A stretch of 64,000 nucleotides of DNA from Sipunculus nudus. Lineage: Eukaryota > Annelida > Sipuncula > Golfingiida > Sipunculidae. Below are positions 1 to 12,310 of this stretch, piece by piece (within the stretch, counting starts at the first letter, position 1; every line of letters starts with the position of its first letter). A model generated the notes under the pieces. The model worked only from the letters and a program-made list of their open reading frames with translations, made no database searches and was not told the DNA's origin. The stretch lies in contig CM049321.1 of NCBI GenBank assembly GCA_026874595.1, forward strand, positions 3,052,479-3,116,478, read 5' to 3'. The translations under genes and the position numbers were made by a program.

Positions 1-1608
1 ACATTGACAGTGTCAGTCATAAACTCTGTTTTAGAGTCATTTAAGGAATCTACATCCTTTTTATCATCAAACTCCTCATGGAAGTCAACAGAGGAATTTT
101 CCTCAGCAGAAACAAACTTCTGTTTGTCATTAGAGGACCTAGCCTCATTTAGAGTATACTCCTCGCAGGAGTCTTGAAAGGATCTAGCCTTATTTAATTC
201 CTCGCAGGAATCAACTGAGGTTTTTACCCCGCAAGCTACGGATTCTTCTTTGGATTCAGACGGCATGTGGGCTATCGTAGCATCAAACTCTTTATTTGAG
301 TCAATAAAGGAGTTGTACCCCCTATTTACATGAAAAGAGCCTGGCTCTTGTACTATGCTATGCATAGATTTTGAAACAAACCCAGAAGGTTTGCTATTTG
401 GTTTATTCGCAAGTTTCCAGCAGTCAGATATTAGATGATCTTCCTTCTTGCAGTAATTACATATTTTCTTTGAAAATGACTGGTCTTTGTTGGAATAAGA
501 CACAGTGGACGTGGACTGACATGTAGCAATGGACTTTCCTGAACTATCAGGACTACTAGTACTGGGTGACTGCGCTTTAAACTTCTTTCAACCTTACTGA
601 TTTATTTGTGATTGTTTGTAAATGACTGGTTTGATTTGCTAGTAAAGGACATATTGTGTGTTTATGAATAATCGTCAGCTAATTGAGCTGCAATGTCAAG
701 TGTTTCAGGATTTTTCTCATCGAGAGTTTTCGAGTTTAAACATCTGCGTTAATGCAGCGCTTAAATTCTTCAAGCAAAATCAACTGGCGCAAATTGTCAT
801 AATCTTTTATTACACTTAGAACTACACCAGCGATCAAACAACTGCTTCTTTGGTCATAGCAAATTCGACGTAGGTCTGATTTTTGCACTTTTTCCCAATT
901 TTCTGAATTTCTGGCGGTAAGCCTCTGGAACTAACCCATAACCTTTTGGGATTAATCGTTTTACCAGGTCATAGTCAGCAGCAGCTTCTACTGAAAGCTC
1001 TGTATAAATTTCTCTGGCCTTGCCAGTCAATACACTTTGAAATAGCATAGTCCAATTTTTCTAAGGCCATTTAAAATTCAGCTACCTTCTAAAAGTGTAA
1101 GAAATATTTATCAACCACTTTTTATTGAAAAGGTAGGACAAGTCTAATGTGTTTAGTAACATCAAAACAGTGAGTTGGGCAGCACGTAGACTATGTTATA
1201 GTTTATGTCTTTCTAATCCCAGTCGTTTCAACTCTATTTCTTTTTCTTTCTCTTTTAATGCTAGCTCGTGTTGCATTTCTAACTTTTTTAATTCTAATTG
1301 CATGGCAATGCTGTCATTTTTTATGGTTCAACTTCAGTCTCTTCAATTAAACCGCTGCTAACTAGATCTTGCATGATTTTAGCAATGATATCAGACTTTC
1401 TCAAAGTTTTTTTCACACTTAGCCCTAAGTGTTGCCCCAAACGCAACAACTGTTCGTGAGACAACTGTTCAAGTTGATCAGGGTCGGAATCGTCAACAAA
1501 GATGTCAAAACGATAAAAAAAGCACTGAGATATATCATGTAAACAATGTACGGTAAATAATATGTAATCTTGAAAACAATGTATGATAAAACCATGTGTC
1601 CAGGTCAA
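1..1608 (-). pseudogene. gag: gag polyprotein remnant (SCAN-like core, CCHC zinc knuckle), frame-broken
   Basis: Gag would form the particle of the LTR element. Reading leftwards, 1608-1321 holds an acidic N-terminal segment (LSHEQLLRLGQHLGLSV) that ends in a stop. About 1315-1200 continues in another frame as a Lys/Glu-rich coiled coil. Positions 1048-854 carry the gag core (SVLTGKAREIYTELSVEAAA, then LVPEAYRQKF). About 850-620 carries further SCAN-like pieces in shifted frames. From 587 to the left edge a single frame stays open for about 195 codons and contains a zinc knuckle of the form CX2CX4HX4C (C-N-Y-C...H...C, around 430-475), followed by an acidic Ser/Asp/Glu-rich tail. At least three frame changes separate these blocks, so no intact polyprotein is encoded. 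Confidence 0.8.
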
Positions 1609-1636
1609 GGTCTAATAAATTTTTAAACTAATAAGC

Positions 1637-1654
1637 ATCTCAGACGAGCCACTA
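1637..1654 (-). promoter_or_regulatory. Primer binding site-like sequence next to the LTR
   Basis: Just inside the LTR the minus strand reads TAGTGGCTCGTCTGAGAT. This matches 14 of 18 positions of the tRNA-Pro-type primer site TGGGGGCTCGTCCGGGAT known from other LTR elements. It lies six bases from the LTR end, as expected for a minus-strand primer site. The tRNA identity is an inference. Confidence 0.5.
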
Positions 1655-1660
1655 ATTTTA

Positions 1661-2420
1661 TGTTACGGAACCTAAGATCACTTATGCGTGATGAACACAA
1701 ATTCTGTAACGGAGATTAAAAAAATCAGATTCTGAAAAACTAGGCAGCGTGAAATGTCTAGGGGAATGAATAAAGAAGTCTGTGTTTTTTTGTGAACAAA
1801 TAACTATAATTTATTCTTAAAAAAACCCTAACATTACAATACATTTAATCAATACAATTATACAGTAAAACAGCGGTATAAGAACAAATCAATACAATCA
1901 CACAGAAAAATAATGTGCACAGTACCGTCACAACAACAAGTGCTTTCAATGTACACTCTCGGAGAATGACTTCCAGTGTAAAGCTCTTGTAACAATACAG
2001 TAAGTAAACTGAAGTCCAAATGCACAAAATCCAGGAGAACCTCTGAAGAAAATCTATTATTGCCGCACACGTCGGATGGATCCCAGAAACTGACACACGC
2101 TTCTGTGTCCGCTGGAAAACTTCTCTGCTCTCTGACCCCAGCTCTAAAACACAGCCCCTTTATATACTCTTCGCCCCAAGCCGAGAATTTTCCACCTCTA
2201 GAACATTCGAAGAACAACACATTATACACGATAAGCACGCGTCACAGGAATTATCTAGAAGAACATAGCCGTGTGTATCCACACACACTAGGGTGATCAC
2301 GTGACCCACGACCAGGCGTGAAAATATGACAATCAGAGTTCAACTAGTACGGATTAATCAGAGAGGGTGTCATAACATGAGTTACGCCTGTGTCACACAA
2401 TAAAAAGAGCACCTCTAACA
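1661..2420 (-). repeat. 5' LTR, family copy 1 (760 bp)
   Basis: On the minus strand it begins TGTTAGAGGTGCTC and ends GGTTCCGTAACA, giving TGTTA...TAACA terminal inverted repeats. It contains a TATA-like TATATAAAGGGGC segment about 250 bp from its start, which would drive the element. Long stretches match the LTRs at 12547-13348, 50280-51074 and 57443-60709. ORFs drawn across it are chance frames. Confidence 0.85.
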
Positions 2421-2817
2421 ATATATATATATATGGGACATACAGTCCATGCTTTTTTACCACTCAACCTTCTGATTGTAAAATCGTGGTGCAGTCTAAG
2501 CATATTAGTTGATAAATTGACCAAAATTTCGTTTTAATTCTTTTAAGTTATAAAAACAAGTCTAAATTTTTGTTTGTTTTACAAAATTCTATTTCATATA
2601 ATTCTTTAGGAGCAATAGGAACACATATTTAGGTTCATAAAACAATAAAGTTTTCTAAAATTCCAAACTGATCATTCAGTGATTTGGTAAGGAAAACAGG
2701 TTATTTCCGGTAACCTCCGAACAATTGGCCACCGCCGTCTTTGACTGGCTCCAACCTTACAAAAACAATGTTTTCACCAATTAAAAAAAAACACGTATTC
2801 TTCTAATGCCTACTCAG

Positions 2818-2818
<1 letters not shown>

Positions 2819-2867
<49 letters not shown>
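2819..2867. repeat. (TA)n microsatellite
   Basis: About 24 uninterrupted TA units. Confidence 0.95.
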
Positions 2868-2869
<2 letters not shown>

Positions 2870-3053
2870 CAATAACACCCTGCACATTGTACACCTGTCG
2901 TTAACACAACTAGACCCGTCACCACTTGAGACTAACCTCCAAAAATGATATAAGATTTTGCAGAATTTAACACCAGACGATGTATAATACTTTGGTTGTA
3001 GATCCGGTTCTAGACAAAGAAAACAGAGGCCATGGCCAAATGGCTACAGCATA

Positions 3054-3055
<2 letters not shown>

Positions 3056-3113
<58 letters not shown>

Positions 3114-3136
3114 GAGAGAGAGGGAGAGAGAGAGAG
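3056..3136. repeat. (GA)n microsatellite, slightly interrupted
   Basis: About 40 GA units broken by a few TA and GG interruptions. The opposite-strand ORF of Leu/Ser repeats is an artefact of this tract. Confidence 0.95.
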
Positions 3137-4446
3137 TATGTGTCTAGAAGTCCGCCATAAGACCATGAAGTCCACCTGCAGGTCCAGACTGGCCTTGCGT
3201 GAATTCATGGTGAGGACCAGCCAACTCTCTGACAAATTCTAAAAAAAATGACCCAGATACACTAATGTAGATCTGGGCAGGTGTTGTATGGGTGAGTTTC
3301 AGTCTGTTTTTCATGTTCTGTTAAAATGTAACTAATCAGCACCATCATGACAGCAAATACAATTTACTGATAAAAATATTGTATAAACTGACAATTTATG
3401 TTAGTCTGCTGAGCCATGCTAACGGTCCTTTCCTTAAGCCTTAAGGTTGTCCAGTAATAGAACAAATACTTTGGGGCCACCTTAATACAGAACAGGGAAG
3501 TTGGCAATTCATACTTGAACTGCTGGTGCCACTGTCCCTCCTTCGCTTTAAAAAATATACCTCCATGGAACAACTTTTTGTCCAGTGTTAAGTAACATCA
3601 AGAACGAAAATAACAAGTACACAAAGCACCCAGGTTCAAGCGTATGTGAAGTTTATGTGTCATAAGATGTGTCCATACATATGGGTTCACCACAAATCTT
3701 GAATTCTTCTTAGGGCTAATTACAAGAACACAGAAATCGTTAAAGGAAAATGTCAGCAAGGCAACAAATGCACTGCTAGTCACCAATATTTTTAGAAAAA
3801 AAAGCACATTTTGTTTTGTATATAGAAGAAGACTACAGGAATCTCTACACGGAGTACTGAGGAAATCTCAAATAGATTCACCCACAGTTGGGAAGACACA
3901 GTTGGCAACTACTTGAAAAACTGAAAGGTGCGGTAAAGGAGCCCTCAGCCAAACAACTCCTGGATGATTTGATGGATGCACATCTGTTGACTGTGTACTA
4001 TTAACAATTATGTATGCTTTCAGGAGAATAAGAAAAATCTTCTGAATCCTTAGTCCATTATCAGTTTTACCTCTTTTAATGCCATGCCACTCAATAAGCT
4101 TCTAACAGTAGTTATAGCTGAACACTGTATTCTTAATGCAATGTATTGAATTGAGCATCATATAATCATGTTTGAAAGCTGCAAAACCCTGCTCTTGTTG
4201 GCCTGAGTACATTTTGTGACCTGTGCCCTGGTGGGGAAACCCATCAAAACCGCACCATGTTGAGGAAAGCAGTATGCAAATTATTATCACTTCATATAAG
4301 GATTGTCACCACTGAATAGGCTTTAAAAGCATATCTCAAGTAGATTTTACAAGAATTAACAAGTAGATTAGTATGATTTCTACAATAACATCAATGGAGA
4401 TTGGAAGACCATTTTCACATTTTCGATGATTTTATTTTGCAGAAGA

Positions 4447-4535
4447 TATCAGCACAGTGGTAGTATACTTGCGACCAAATCTGCTGACTCCCAAGCTGAA
4501 AAGGAGAGAAGTTCAAGACCACAATTCCAGAAGCA
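4447..4535 (+). repeat. tRNA-like (SINE-head-like) segment
   Basis: The segment contains TAGCACAGTGGTAG-like sequence resembling a pol III A box (as in tRNA genes, AGCTCAGTGGTAG). About 55 bp downstream is GTTCAAGACC, resembling a B box (GTTCAANNCC). No clover-leaf could be closed convincingly, so it is listed as a tRNA-derived SINE head or tRNA relic, not a gene. Confidence 0.35.
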
Positions 4536-4760
4536 AGAATGAGTTTCATTAACATTAAACAGGTAGAAAAATGTCATTCATAGATTTTTGTGTTAGCTGA
4601 ATGGGCTATAGAAATACTCTTTCTTTGTCTTTCAGTTACTGTGGCTTTGTATGTCATCTATTAATCTTTTATCAATGTATTAAATATCAGTTTACCCGGT
4701 CACATATATATGTGTGTGTGTGCAACCAGTTTATCTTGGCCCAGTATAAATCTAAACACA

Positions 4761-4764
<4 letters not shown>

Positions 4765-4812
<48 letters not shown>
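4765..4812. repeat. (TA)n microsatellite
   Basis: About 24 TA units. Confidence 0.95.
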
Positions 4813-4814
<2 letters not shown>

Positions 4815-6626
4815 TTACCTACTATTTGTGCTGCATGAAGAATTTATCAACTTTTATACGTGATGTTTCTAATTATATCTTATGTGACATGGTATAAGGG
4901 TTATTCGATGAAACAACATGTACCGAGCTAGAAAACTCGGCATACGGCGGCTGGATAATTGCCTCTCGAGGCGAGTCTGTATTATAAAATGACATTTAGG
5001 AAGTTGTGAACAAGCAGTTACTTCAAACAATGCGATTAATAGTATAAGGGGTTTTAAATGTTGCTTTTTAACAAAGCATAACCGAAGAAGAGAAACCCCT
5101 GCATGAGGATTCTCACCGTACTTTGCCCTGTAAGCCTACACAGCTTTCACTGGTTAACAACCAATATGCTGGACAAATCAGAGAACAACCCACCACCTTA
5201 TAACAGACCATAATTCTATAATAATTGTAAAATGAATTGCGCCTTGTGTGTCACCGTTACATAAATTCATCAATATATTTTAAAAACATTTAGTCCAAAA
5301 TTGCACACATTCAACCCAAATACCCATGAGACAAACCTGTTACCTCTCTTCATCTGACGGAGATTTGATTAATAATCCAATTACCTAAAAAGTGTGTTCT
5401 CTTGTCAAAACAATGTGAGATCTTATATTTTTATGGTATTTATAAGAAGGCCTAAAGAATAAAAAGAATAAAATAAATTTATGTCAAAAATGAAAATAAT
5501 GTTTCGAAATGTCTCGCATATACGTTCCCTTCTTAGGTAGATAATTTGCTAACCAATCATGATCTTGACTGATTAAGTTAGGTAAAAAAACCTCCGCAAT
5601 CGATAAGCTCCTGCATTAATGTCTATTCTTGTATCTGCTGCGATCAATTAGTTATTTATTATGATACATCTTACACAGAAGCCGACGCGTTTAATCAATC
5701 TTTGTTACAGAAGTCGTCCTCTGATTGTCTCATAGCTTATTGTTGCATCGAAACTAATTAATAAAAAGGACAAATGTATATGCAGTAATACTTAATGGCA
5801 ACATTTGGAAAGACATTTCTGCCAAACAACAGCAGCACAATAGACACAGCATTTATCATATCTTGTGGATATCAGACACAACCCGATCAATGTGTTTCCC
5901 ACAAATTTTTAATATTCATAACAGACATAAACAGGTATCGGTATTCTAAATTCAATGAGGTTTTAGAATAAAAAAAAAAGATGTTTACCCATATCCCCTT
6001 CAAATTTAATGATGAAATATATACCATAAACTTGAACACATAAGCAGGGGATATATCAGGTAACATACAAATGTTTAGTATAATTTGTGGAATTCTAACA
6101 TTCAACATTTTGTTACATAGCTGAATTTTAATTGTAAAATTATCTAATATTTGTCATAATTTCCTTTATACTGTTCCCTTGCTACTGCTTTAAAATTAAG
6201 CCCTGTAAACCTCAAATACCTAGAACATTTAGTGGATTGTTCATTGGCTTCATAAATGTCTGTGATTAATTTTTAGGTCTAAATATAGTTTGATGAACAT
6301 TTGTGGATGATTAGGATGGGTAATCTGAACCAGTATTATACATATTTTATCCATAGGATTTTAGAACTGTGACAGCTCTGCAGACATACAAAGCAATATT
6401 TGATAATCATCCCCCCCCCCCCCCCCGGCGGGGGTTCGTGGTCTCCGATTACTTCTTGATTGATTGTTATCATCCAGTAACTTCACCAACTTTTAATTAA
6501 GTATTTATATTTAAAAGTTAAACGAGGAAATAAGTTCCTCTTCAATTTTGTTACAGTTGTTGAAGATAATACTCCACTGACGAAATGTGAATTTATGGCA
6601 TTCCACTTAAAGTTTGAATAGTCTGA

Positions 6627-6690
6627 CCCGAGCACAGCAGACCGTGAACATAAAAATACAGACTGACCCGAGCACACCGACCGTTATCAG
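6627..6690. repeat. 39-bp minisatellite, contracted relic
   Basis: About one and a half units containing GACCCGAGCACAGCAGACCG, the same unit as the longer array at 12004-12310. This shows the array contracted or expanded after the duplication. Confidence 0.6.
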
Positions 6691-7734
6691 ATGTCTAGAT
6701 GTATAATGTTTTGGTTATTTTAGTCTATATGCACTTTTATGGTCTCAATAAATTTTGATGGGCATTTATTAATAATCAGGATACCCTCTAATTAACAATT
6801 CAATTAAATATAATAGATGATCTGATGTATGAATAGCCATGCTGTGTCATCTGACGATTGCACACTTTTATAGGAACCGTGACGTCACTTCGCTGGTTCC
6901 TGTAAATGTGTGTAAATACACAGAGCGAAAGATCTAGTATGGCTAATAAAAATAGACGTATTTTCAGCTTCCTAGTGGATGTCCTTAAGTTTGACATGAG
7001 CCGCAGAAGTCCTCGGTATAGCTCCTAAAAAACAGCAAACACAAGTAGGAAGTTGGGTGCGCCAGCGGAAAATTTCAATTCCCAAGGAAACAAAACATAC
7101 AAAACCTATAGCGTAGGGGCTCTTGGTTATCTAAGGCAAAACATTAACAGAGACACAACATTTCTGAGGGGTCTTATTATCTGGAAACATAAAAATATGA
7201 ATTTTGACCAACGTCTTAGTTTAGGCTGTACAGTGATCTTTACTGTGTTTAACGTTATATAGGGTCAAAAAATTCCAGTTCTTAAATTGAAATGTTCAAA
7301 TAGTGTTTTATCTCGTTCATCGCCATGTAGCAGGGAATAAGTCAACCGGTTCATGTAGGTACAACATATGTTTAGTTTGGCCTTCTTGGCACAAAATCAA
7401 CTTAATCATTCCAGACATTAGCGCCAGCGTACCATCCTTATCATAACACCTCATCTTGTGCACATTTTTACATTTTAAATAAAACATTCTTTACATTAAG
7501 TTAATTATTATGCAGTATGCCTTCCTATTATTATTGTTCTTTTAAACTTAAAGATGACTGAAAGCCACCTGGGATCTAGCAATATGTTTTTGTTCCTTCG
7601 TCTATTAGGTGGAAGCAGGTTGCCCGGTCGTTCGTTAACAATCCATAGATGTATGGAACAAAAATATAGTGTTTGTAAATAACAAAAAGAACTTTTAATG
7701 AATGATAACATCTTAAGTGAAATAATCAGTATCC

Positions 7735-7866
7735 TTAACATTCGGTAGCCTTTTCACAAAATCCAAGGAATTTCATCGTTTTCCAAGTACACTTACAGTT
7801 CCCCTCGTTTCCCCGGTAAAGAAAGATGTGTTCTTTCATTGCTATGTACCCATTTAAGTTTTCTTA
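7735..7866 (-). pseudogene. C-type lectin last-exon fragment (copy 1)
   Basis: On the minus strand a frame opens after a TAA at 7866 and runs to a TAA at 7735-7737, ending KFLGFCEKATEC. This matches the end of the lectin exon at 15221-15456 (KFFGLCEKATDC). Only the last third of the domain is present. The N-terminal part, the acceptor site and any upstream exon are missing, so it is a truncated relic of the family. Confidence 0.7.
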
Positions 7867-8543
7867 GAAGAGGATAAGTCAAAAGATTCATGTAATGTAC
7901 AACATTTATTTACTCTGGCCGTCTTGGCACAAAACGAAATTAACCTTACAAGACATTAGCACCACCGTACCGTCGTTATCACATTACCGCATCTTGTGAA
8001 CACTGTTTACCTTTTAAAATAAACATTTCTTTACATTAAGCTGCGGTTTGTAATTGTTAAAACACCAAGAGAGTTGAAAAGGCATTTTGCATACCAAGTG
8101 TATCCATAAAACGCAGAAACCATGTCAGTATACATGGCATAATGGTATATCAAGAAACACACTACGTCTTCTCATTAGCAACACTTGATTTCATGCTTAT
8201 TTTGAGCCAGCAGTAAATTGTTTAAATAGGTTTTTTTTATACAGATATGAGAATAATAATAGATGTAAACACCAATGTCCTATACACACCCTGACAGCGG
8301 TCGCTCTACATTGACGCCAGAGTTACATATATCCACTGCTTTTTGCTTGCAGCATTTGTTTCCAACCAGAGCGGATCGCACCAATTAATTATTATCCATT
8401 ACGCCTTCCATTTATTTTAATTTTTTTTATTTACGTAAACATGAATGAAAGCCAGCTGGGATAGAGCAATATGTTTTTGTTCCTTCGTCTGTTTGGTAGC
8501 AGTAGTTGTTCGGTCGTCCGACTATCCATAAACCCTTAGAACA

Positions 8544-8546
<3 letters not shown>

Positions 8547-8602
<56 letters not shown>
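8547..8602. repeat. (TA)n microsatellite
   Basis: About 28 TA units just downstream of the lectin exon at 8634 (minus strand). Tyr/Ile-repeat ORFs across it are artefacts. Confidence 0.95.
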
Positions 8603-8604
<2 letters not shown>

Positions 8605-8633
8605 CAAATTCCCAAGAGAAATAATCAGTGTCC

Positions 8634-9200
8634 TTAACATGCTGAAGCCTTTTCACAAAGTCCACGGAATTTCGTTATTTTTAAAGAACACTTCCAGTGC
8701 CCCTCATTTCCCATTGATAAGAAGATGTGATCACATAGAAATCCACTGCTAAAAAGGTAACCTTCAGGCCATGCCTTGTACTTAACGTCTTCCCCAGTTG
8801 CCGCCCATGACCATTTCCGTGCAATAGTATCGTATGATCCGCTGGTCCAATAATTATACCTATGGCTTCCTGGAGTAGAGGTAATAAGGATATCAGATCT
8901 TTATAATTTTGACCATATATTGGCTATGCTACTCCATAGAATAAATGTGAATTAGCTCCGATCTAAAGTTTGGATAGTAACATTAAAAGGGGGAGAATTA
9001 TCAGAATATCATGGGTTAAATCATCTATCGCAAGCAAATCATATTTAGAGCACAGACAAAAATTCATATCCCACTGTAAATATAGCTGTGTTTATCTGAA
9101 GACGTACTCAGTTTCTTGATGTGCTTGTGTTCCACTCTCGTCTCTATGCTGACGAGGTCACCACCAGCCGCTGTACATGTGTTTCTGGAGCCATCCCACG
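8634..9200 (-). pseudogene. C-type lectin gene copy A, 5'-deleted
   Basis: Two exons survive. The last exon, 8634-8869, starts at an acceptor CTACTCCAG and is open for 236 bp, from YNYWTSGSYD through WSWAATG and LCDHIFLSMGN to LCEKASAC and a stop. The preceding exon, 9075-9200, reads WDGSRNTCTAAGGDLVSIET and ends at a donor (TACA|GTGGG) in phase 1, which fits the next exon. C-type lectin domains bind sugars or other ligands outside the cell. Both halves of the fold are intact in frame, but upstream of 9200 the sequence jumps to what is intron in copy B. The first Cys, the start of the domain and the signal exon are therefore gone. The calcium-site EPN/QPD motif and the WND motif are absent. 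Confidence 0.75.
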
Positions 9201-10168
9201 ATATAATGAAATAGCAGGCTGTAACAATATGATAGAATCTTTTCAAATAAAAATCAACATTAGTTCGAGATACAGTATATATGTTATAAGTGCTGACCGT
9301 TTACCCGCTGATATCTGCATTAGTTCTATAGGTGCAATTTCTTTTATAGGAACTCTCTTTTTTACTGAGCTCTTTAAATCAGTGTTTTTACCTATGTTCT
9401 CATTATAATTATGAGATGACCATAAGAAATATAATTTATGTGCGCCGAATCTGTATCTCAAACATGGTGTTACCAGACAAACTGCGATATCTTGCATATG
9501 ACTTACCTTCTCAGGTAGAGAAATTTAACAGCCTATCAGGCTACCAGTGACTGACTTTGAGAAAATCATATGTCTCCACGCATAGCTCCCGACACTTCCA
9601 TAAGTACTGTAGTCCGTAATCGATCAATTTGGCATGTCATCCTCTGGTAGTGTTACAGTATACGTTTGCATCAAACCCAATTAATACATATGTCTAATGG
9701 ATTTGCAGAAACATAAAAGGTATAGAATAGAAACAAAATGATAGATTATTTTAATCATATTTTTTTCTAAATGTGGTATCATACATGAAATTTATGTCGG
9801 TTGTCTTGGTTTAAAGCGTTTAAAGTCATTAGCAGTTGTAATACTGGGGTATATTCTGATGCCCAGTTTTAAGACTGGATTTCTGCAGCTCTAACATTTA
9901 TGCATATGACTGATTAACTAAATTGTCCAGCACTCAAGTGTAAGCTATACTTTATATAGGAGAGTCGTTTTTTTTATAAATATCCTGTTAACTGTAGATT
10001 TGCATCAGTGTGAATATCTGTAATGATTATGTATAATTTATCGGATTTTCATACATATCCGTCCCGAGACCTACCTTTGCATTTTTGTGACTAGTCAATG
10101 ATAGTTGAGTAGTCATGTGAATAGTTAAGTTCAGCAATTATCTCCGATTGGATTATATTTAAACATTT

Positions 10169-10170
<2 letters not shown>

Positions 10171-10213
<43 letters not shown>
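10171..10213. repeat. (TA)n microsatellite
   Basis: About 21 TA units. A paralogous array lies at 17979 in duplication unit 2. Confidence 0.95.
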
Positions 10214-10215
<2 letters not shown>

Positions 10216-11012
10216 CTGGCTCTGATTATCCTTTCTGGTTATTTTCATTTATATTATTATTACATGCAAAAGGATTTACTTATAAAAAAAAACATAAATA
10301 TATTCCCACAAGAAATTTTATTTAAATACATAACAATCTGATATTCCTTTAATAGTATTTAAATGAACTGCGTACAATAATCAATATATATACTTCTTTT
10401 TGGATTATCCATGAACGGAGAACTTTTTCCACTGTCTAAATTCAACACTTATGATTTATGTATCAAACATCAATTTAAATTGTGTAGTTGCCAGGCGGCC
10501 CGAATTTAAAAGCATCCAATTACAACAGCGCCATATGGCGCGAGTTTTGCCCTTGGTTCTTAAAAATGTCTGTGTATATTTTGGGATCTAAATATGGTTT
10601 GATGAAAATTTGTGGATGATTAGGATTGGTAATCTGAACCACCATTATATTTTTTTATTCATAGGATTTTAGATTTGTGACAGCTCAACAGGCATAAAAA
10701 GCAACATTTGATATGCCCCCCCCCCCCCCCCGGCGGGTGTTTGTGGTCTCCTATAACTTCTTAATTAAATGTTATCATCCAGTAACTTCACCCACTTTTA
10801 ATAAAGAATTTATATTTAAGAGGCAAATGAGGGAATGAAATCTTCCTCAATTTTTTTACAATTGTTGAAGATAGTACCCCATAGAAGAAATGTGAATATA
10901 TGGCAGTCTACCTAAAGTTTGTATAGTTATCCTATGAAAAATAGAGACTTATCCAAACAGCATTGGTCAAATCATCTCGCACAAGGATAAGAGATTTTGG
11001 GTCACAAACAAT

Positions 11013-11195
11013 AATTCTTATCCTTCAATTTATATAGCTGTGTTTATCTTGATATGCTTCTGTTTCCCTCTAAATCCAAATTCAAGACGAGGTCACCCCC
11101 AGCTGCTTTACATCTCTCGGGAGGCTTTACACGTCAAGAACGACGAAATCATCCTGTAGCAAAACAAGCCATGTCTTCCTTTCTGTATAAATGAA
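11013..11195 (-). pseudogene. Decayed C-type lectin middle exon
   Basis: Nucleotide resemblance to the exon at 15663-15874 is clear: an ATAGCTGTGTTTATCT segment, then GACGAGGTCACCCCCAGCTGC, then CCATGTC and a CATTTATA-like end. Its translation has several stops and frame shifts. Only short pieces such as KGRHGLFCYRM recall the coding exon (GAHGRSCYRI). Confidence 0.6.
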
Positions 11196-12003
11196 TTTTT
11201 TATTTCTCAGCTTTTCACTACTCAGCAGCACAGTAAATGATGGTTATGGTTAAACAGATCCATTCAATGGTTTGACAGGGCCAACATAAATGGCCGTTTC
11301 TCACAATGAAATGGAAACCTTTGAATTGGAAACATTATAGTGATCCAAATTACCTCTTACATTTAATGGATTGTTCATGGGCTTCATAAACTGTTAGGTC
11401 TATAATCATCGGATTCAAAGGGTATATCAATTCTGTGACGGTTTCGTCAGTGAAATCTTCCAGTGGCAACCCTTACACTGGCTTACTGTCTGTGAGTCAA
11501 ATTGATCTTTACCAACTTTTCCGTCTAAAGTCAGAACATAATAGCAGTCTTGATCCATGTTAGGGTCATCTACCTCTTTAAACGAGTACTAATTCGAATA
11601 ATTTCCAAAATAGCCGGTTTCGATTTTTGCAGTATTTGATTTCTGTATTTGCTTATTATATATATTTTGCCGGTTACCAAATATTGACAACGTAACATGT
11701 ATTAATATGTAAACTACTGATATTGCGACTTAACAATACGAAAAGTAATTATTATACGCTATTTGAATAAATAGTGCAATCTCCTTTTTTTCTGAATTTG
11801 CTTCAAAATATTCGTTTATTTGAAGTGACGAACATTCTTATTTAGATAAGTATAGATATACATGGCCTTGTTTAAAATAATCATGTCCAAGCATGAATAC
11901 AAATACGAAAACAGGTAAACAGAAAGTAATTGAATACGAATAAGAATACTGTATACAAATACAGACTTTCATTACACGCGAGTAAAGCAGACAATCGTTA
12001 AAC

Positions 12004-12310
12004 AATTCAGGCTGAGCCAAGCAGAGCAGACTACTATAGGATGGTACATGCTCAGCCAAGCACAGCAGACTGGCATTACACGACATGGGCCGACCCGAGC
12101 AAAGCACACTGACACTAGACAATGCAGGTTGAACCGAGAACAGCAGACAATGAGTAATCGCCACAAACTGACCCGAGCACAGAAGACTGTCAAGATTCGA
12201 TACAGACCGACCCGAGCACAGCAGACTGTCAGTAGACGATATAGACTAACCCGAGCATAGCAGCCTGTGAGTAGATGATACAGACTGACCCGAGCAGAGC
12301 AGACCGTTAT
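12004..12310. repeat. 39-bp minisatellite (about 8 units)
   Basis: The unit contains GACCGACCCGAGCACAGCAG followed by ACTGTCAGTAGACGATATA with substitutions. Because 39 is divisible by three, both strands show long ORFs. The minus-strand frame reads 13-residue units such as ARVSLYRLLTVCC. These are most simply explained as repeat artefacts. Confidence 0.85.

Larger units (their letters stand above)
1..2420 (-). mobile_element. LTR retrotransposon, 5' part (Gypsy-like), truncated by window edge
   Basis: Read on the minus strand, an LTR (1661-2420) is followed by a primer-site-like sequence and then gag-like coding fragments that run off the left edge. The order LTR, primer site, coiled-coil gag N-terminus, SCAN-like gag core and CCHC zinc knuckle is that of a Ty3/Gypsy-type element. 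Protease, reverse transcriptase and integrase would lie beyond position 1 and are not seen. Several frameshifts make this copy inactive. The LTR family recurs at 12547, 50280 and 57443. Confidence 0.85.
2421..6261. other. Non-coding stretch with microsatellites and one SINE-like segment
   Basis: AT-rich DNA without a convincing exon. It holds (TA)n at 2819-2867 and 4765-4812, a (GA)n tract at 3056-3136, and a tRNA-like segment near 4450. The short ORFs here have no domain signature and no splice context. Confidence 0.6.
6262..10568. repeat. Tandem segmental duplication, unit 1
   Basis: The unit begins with a recognisable block (TAGGTCTAAATATAGTTTGA, then a poly-C run near 6411) that recurs at about 10569 and 18537. 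Sequence 7040-8450 matches 13640-15060, and lectin exons at 8634 and 9075 match those at 15221 and 15663 (offset about 6588). Compared with unit 2, this unit lacks the LTR, most of the 39-bp minisatellite and the first lectin exons. Confidence 0.75.

Noticed and set aside
4447-4535. Functional tRNA gene
   Set aside because: A and B boxes are approximate and no clover-leaf with paired acceptor stem can be drawn.
8543-8752. ORFs rich in Tyr-Ile repeats over (TA)n tracts (also near 4601, 17931, 26395, 38081, 62317)
   Set aside because: They are created by dinucleotide repeats lacking stops.
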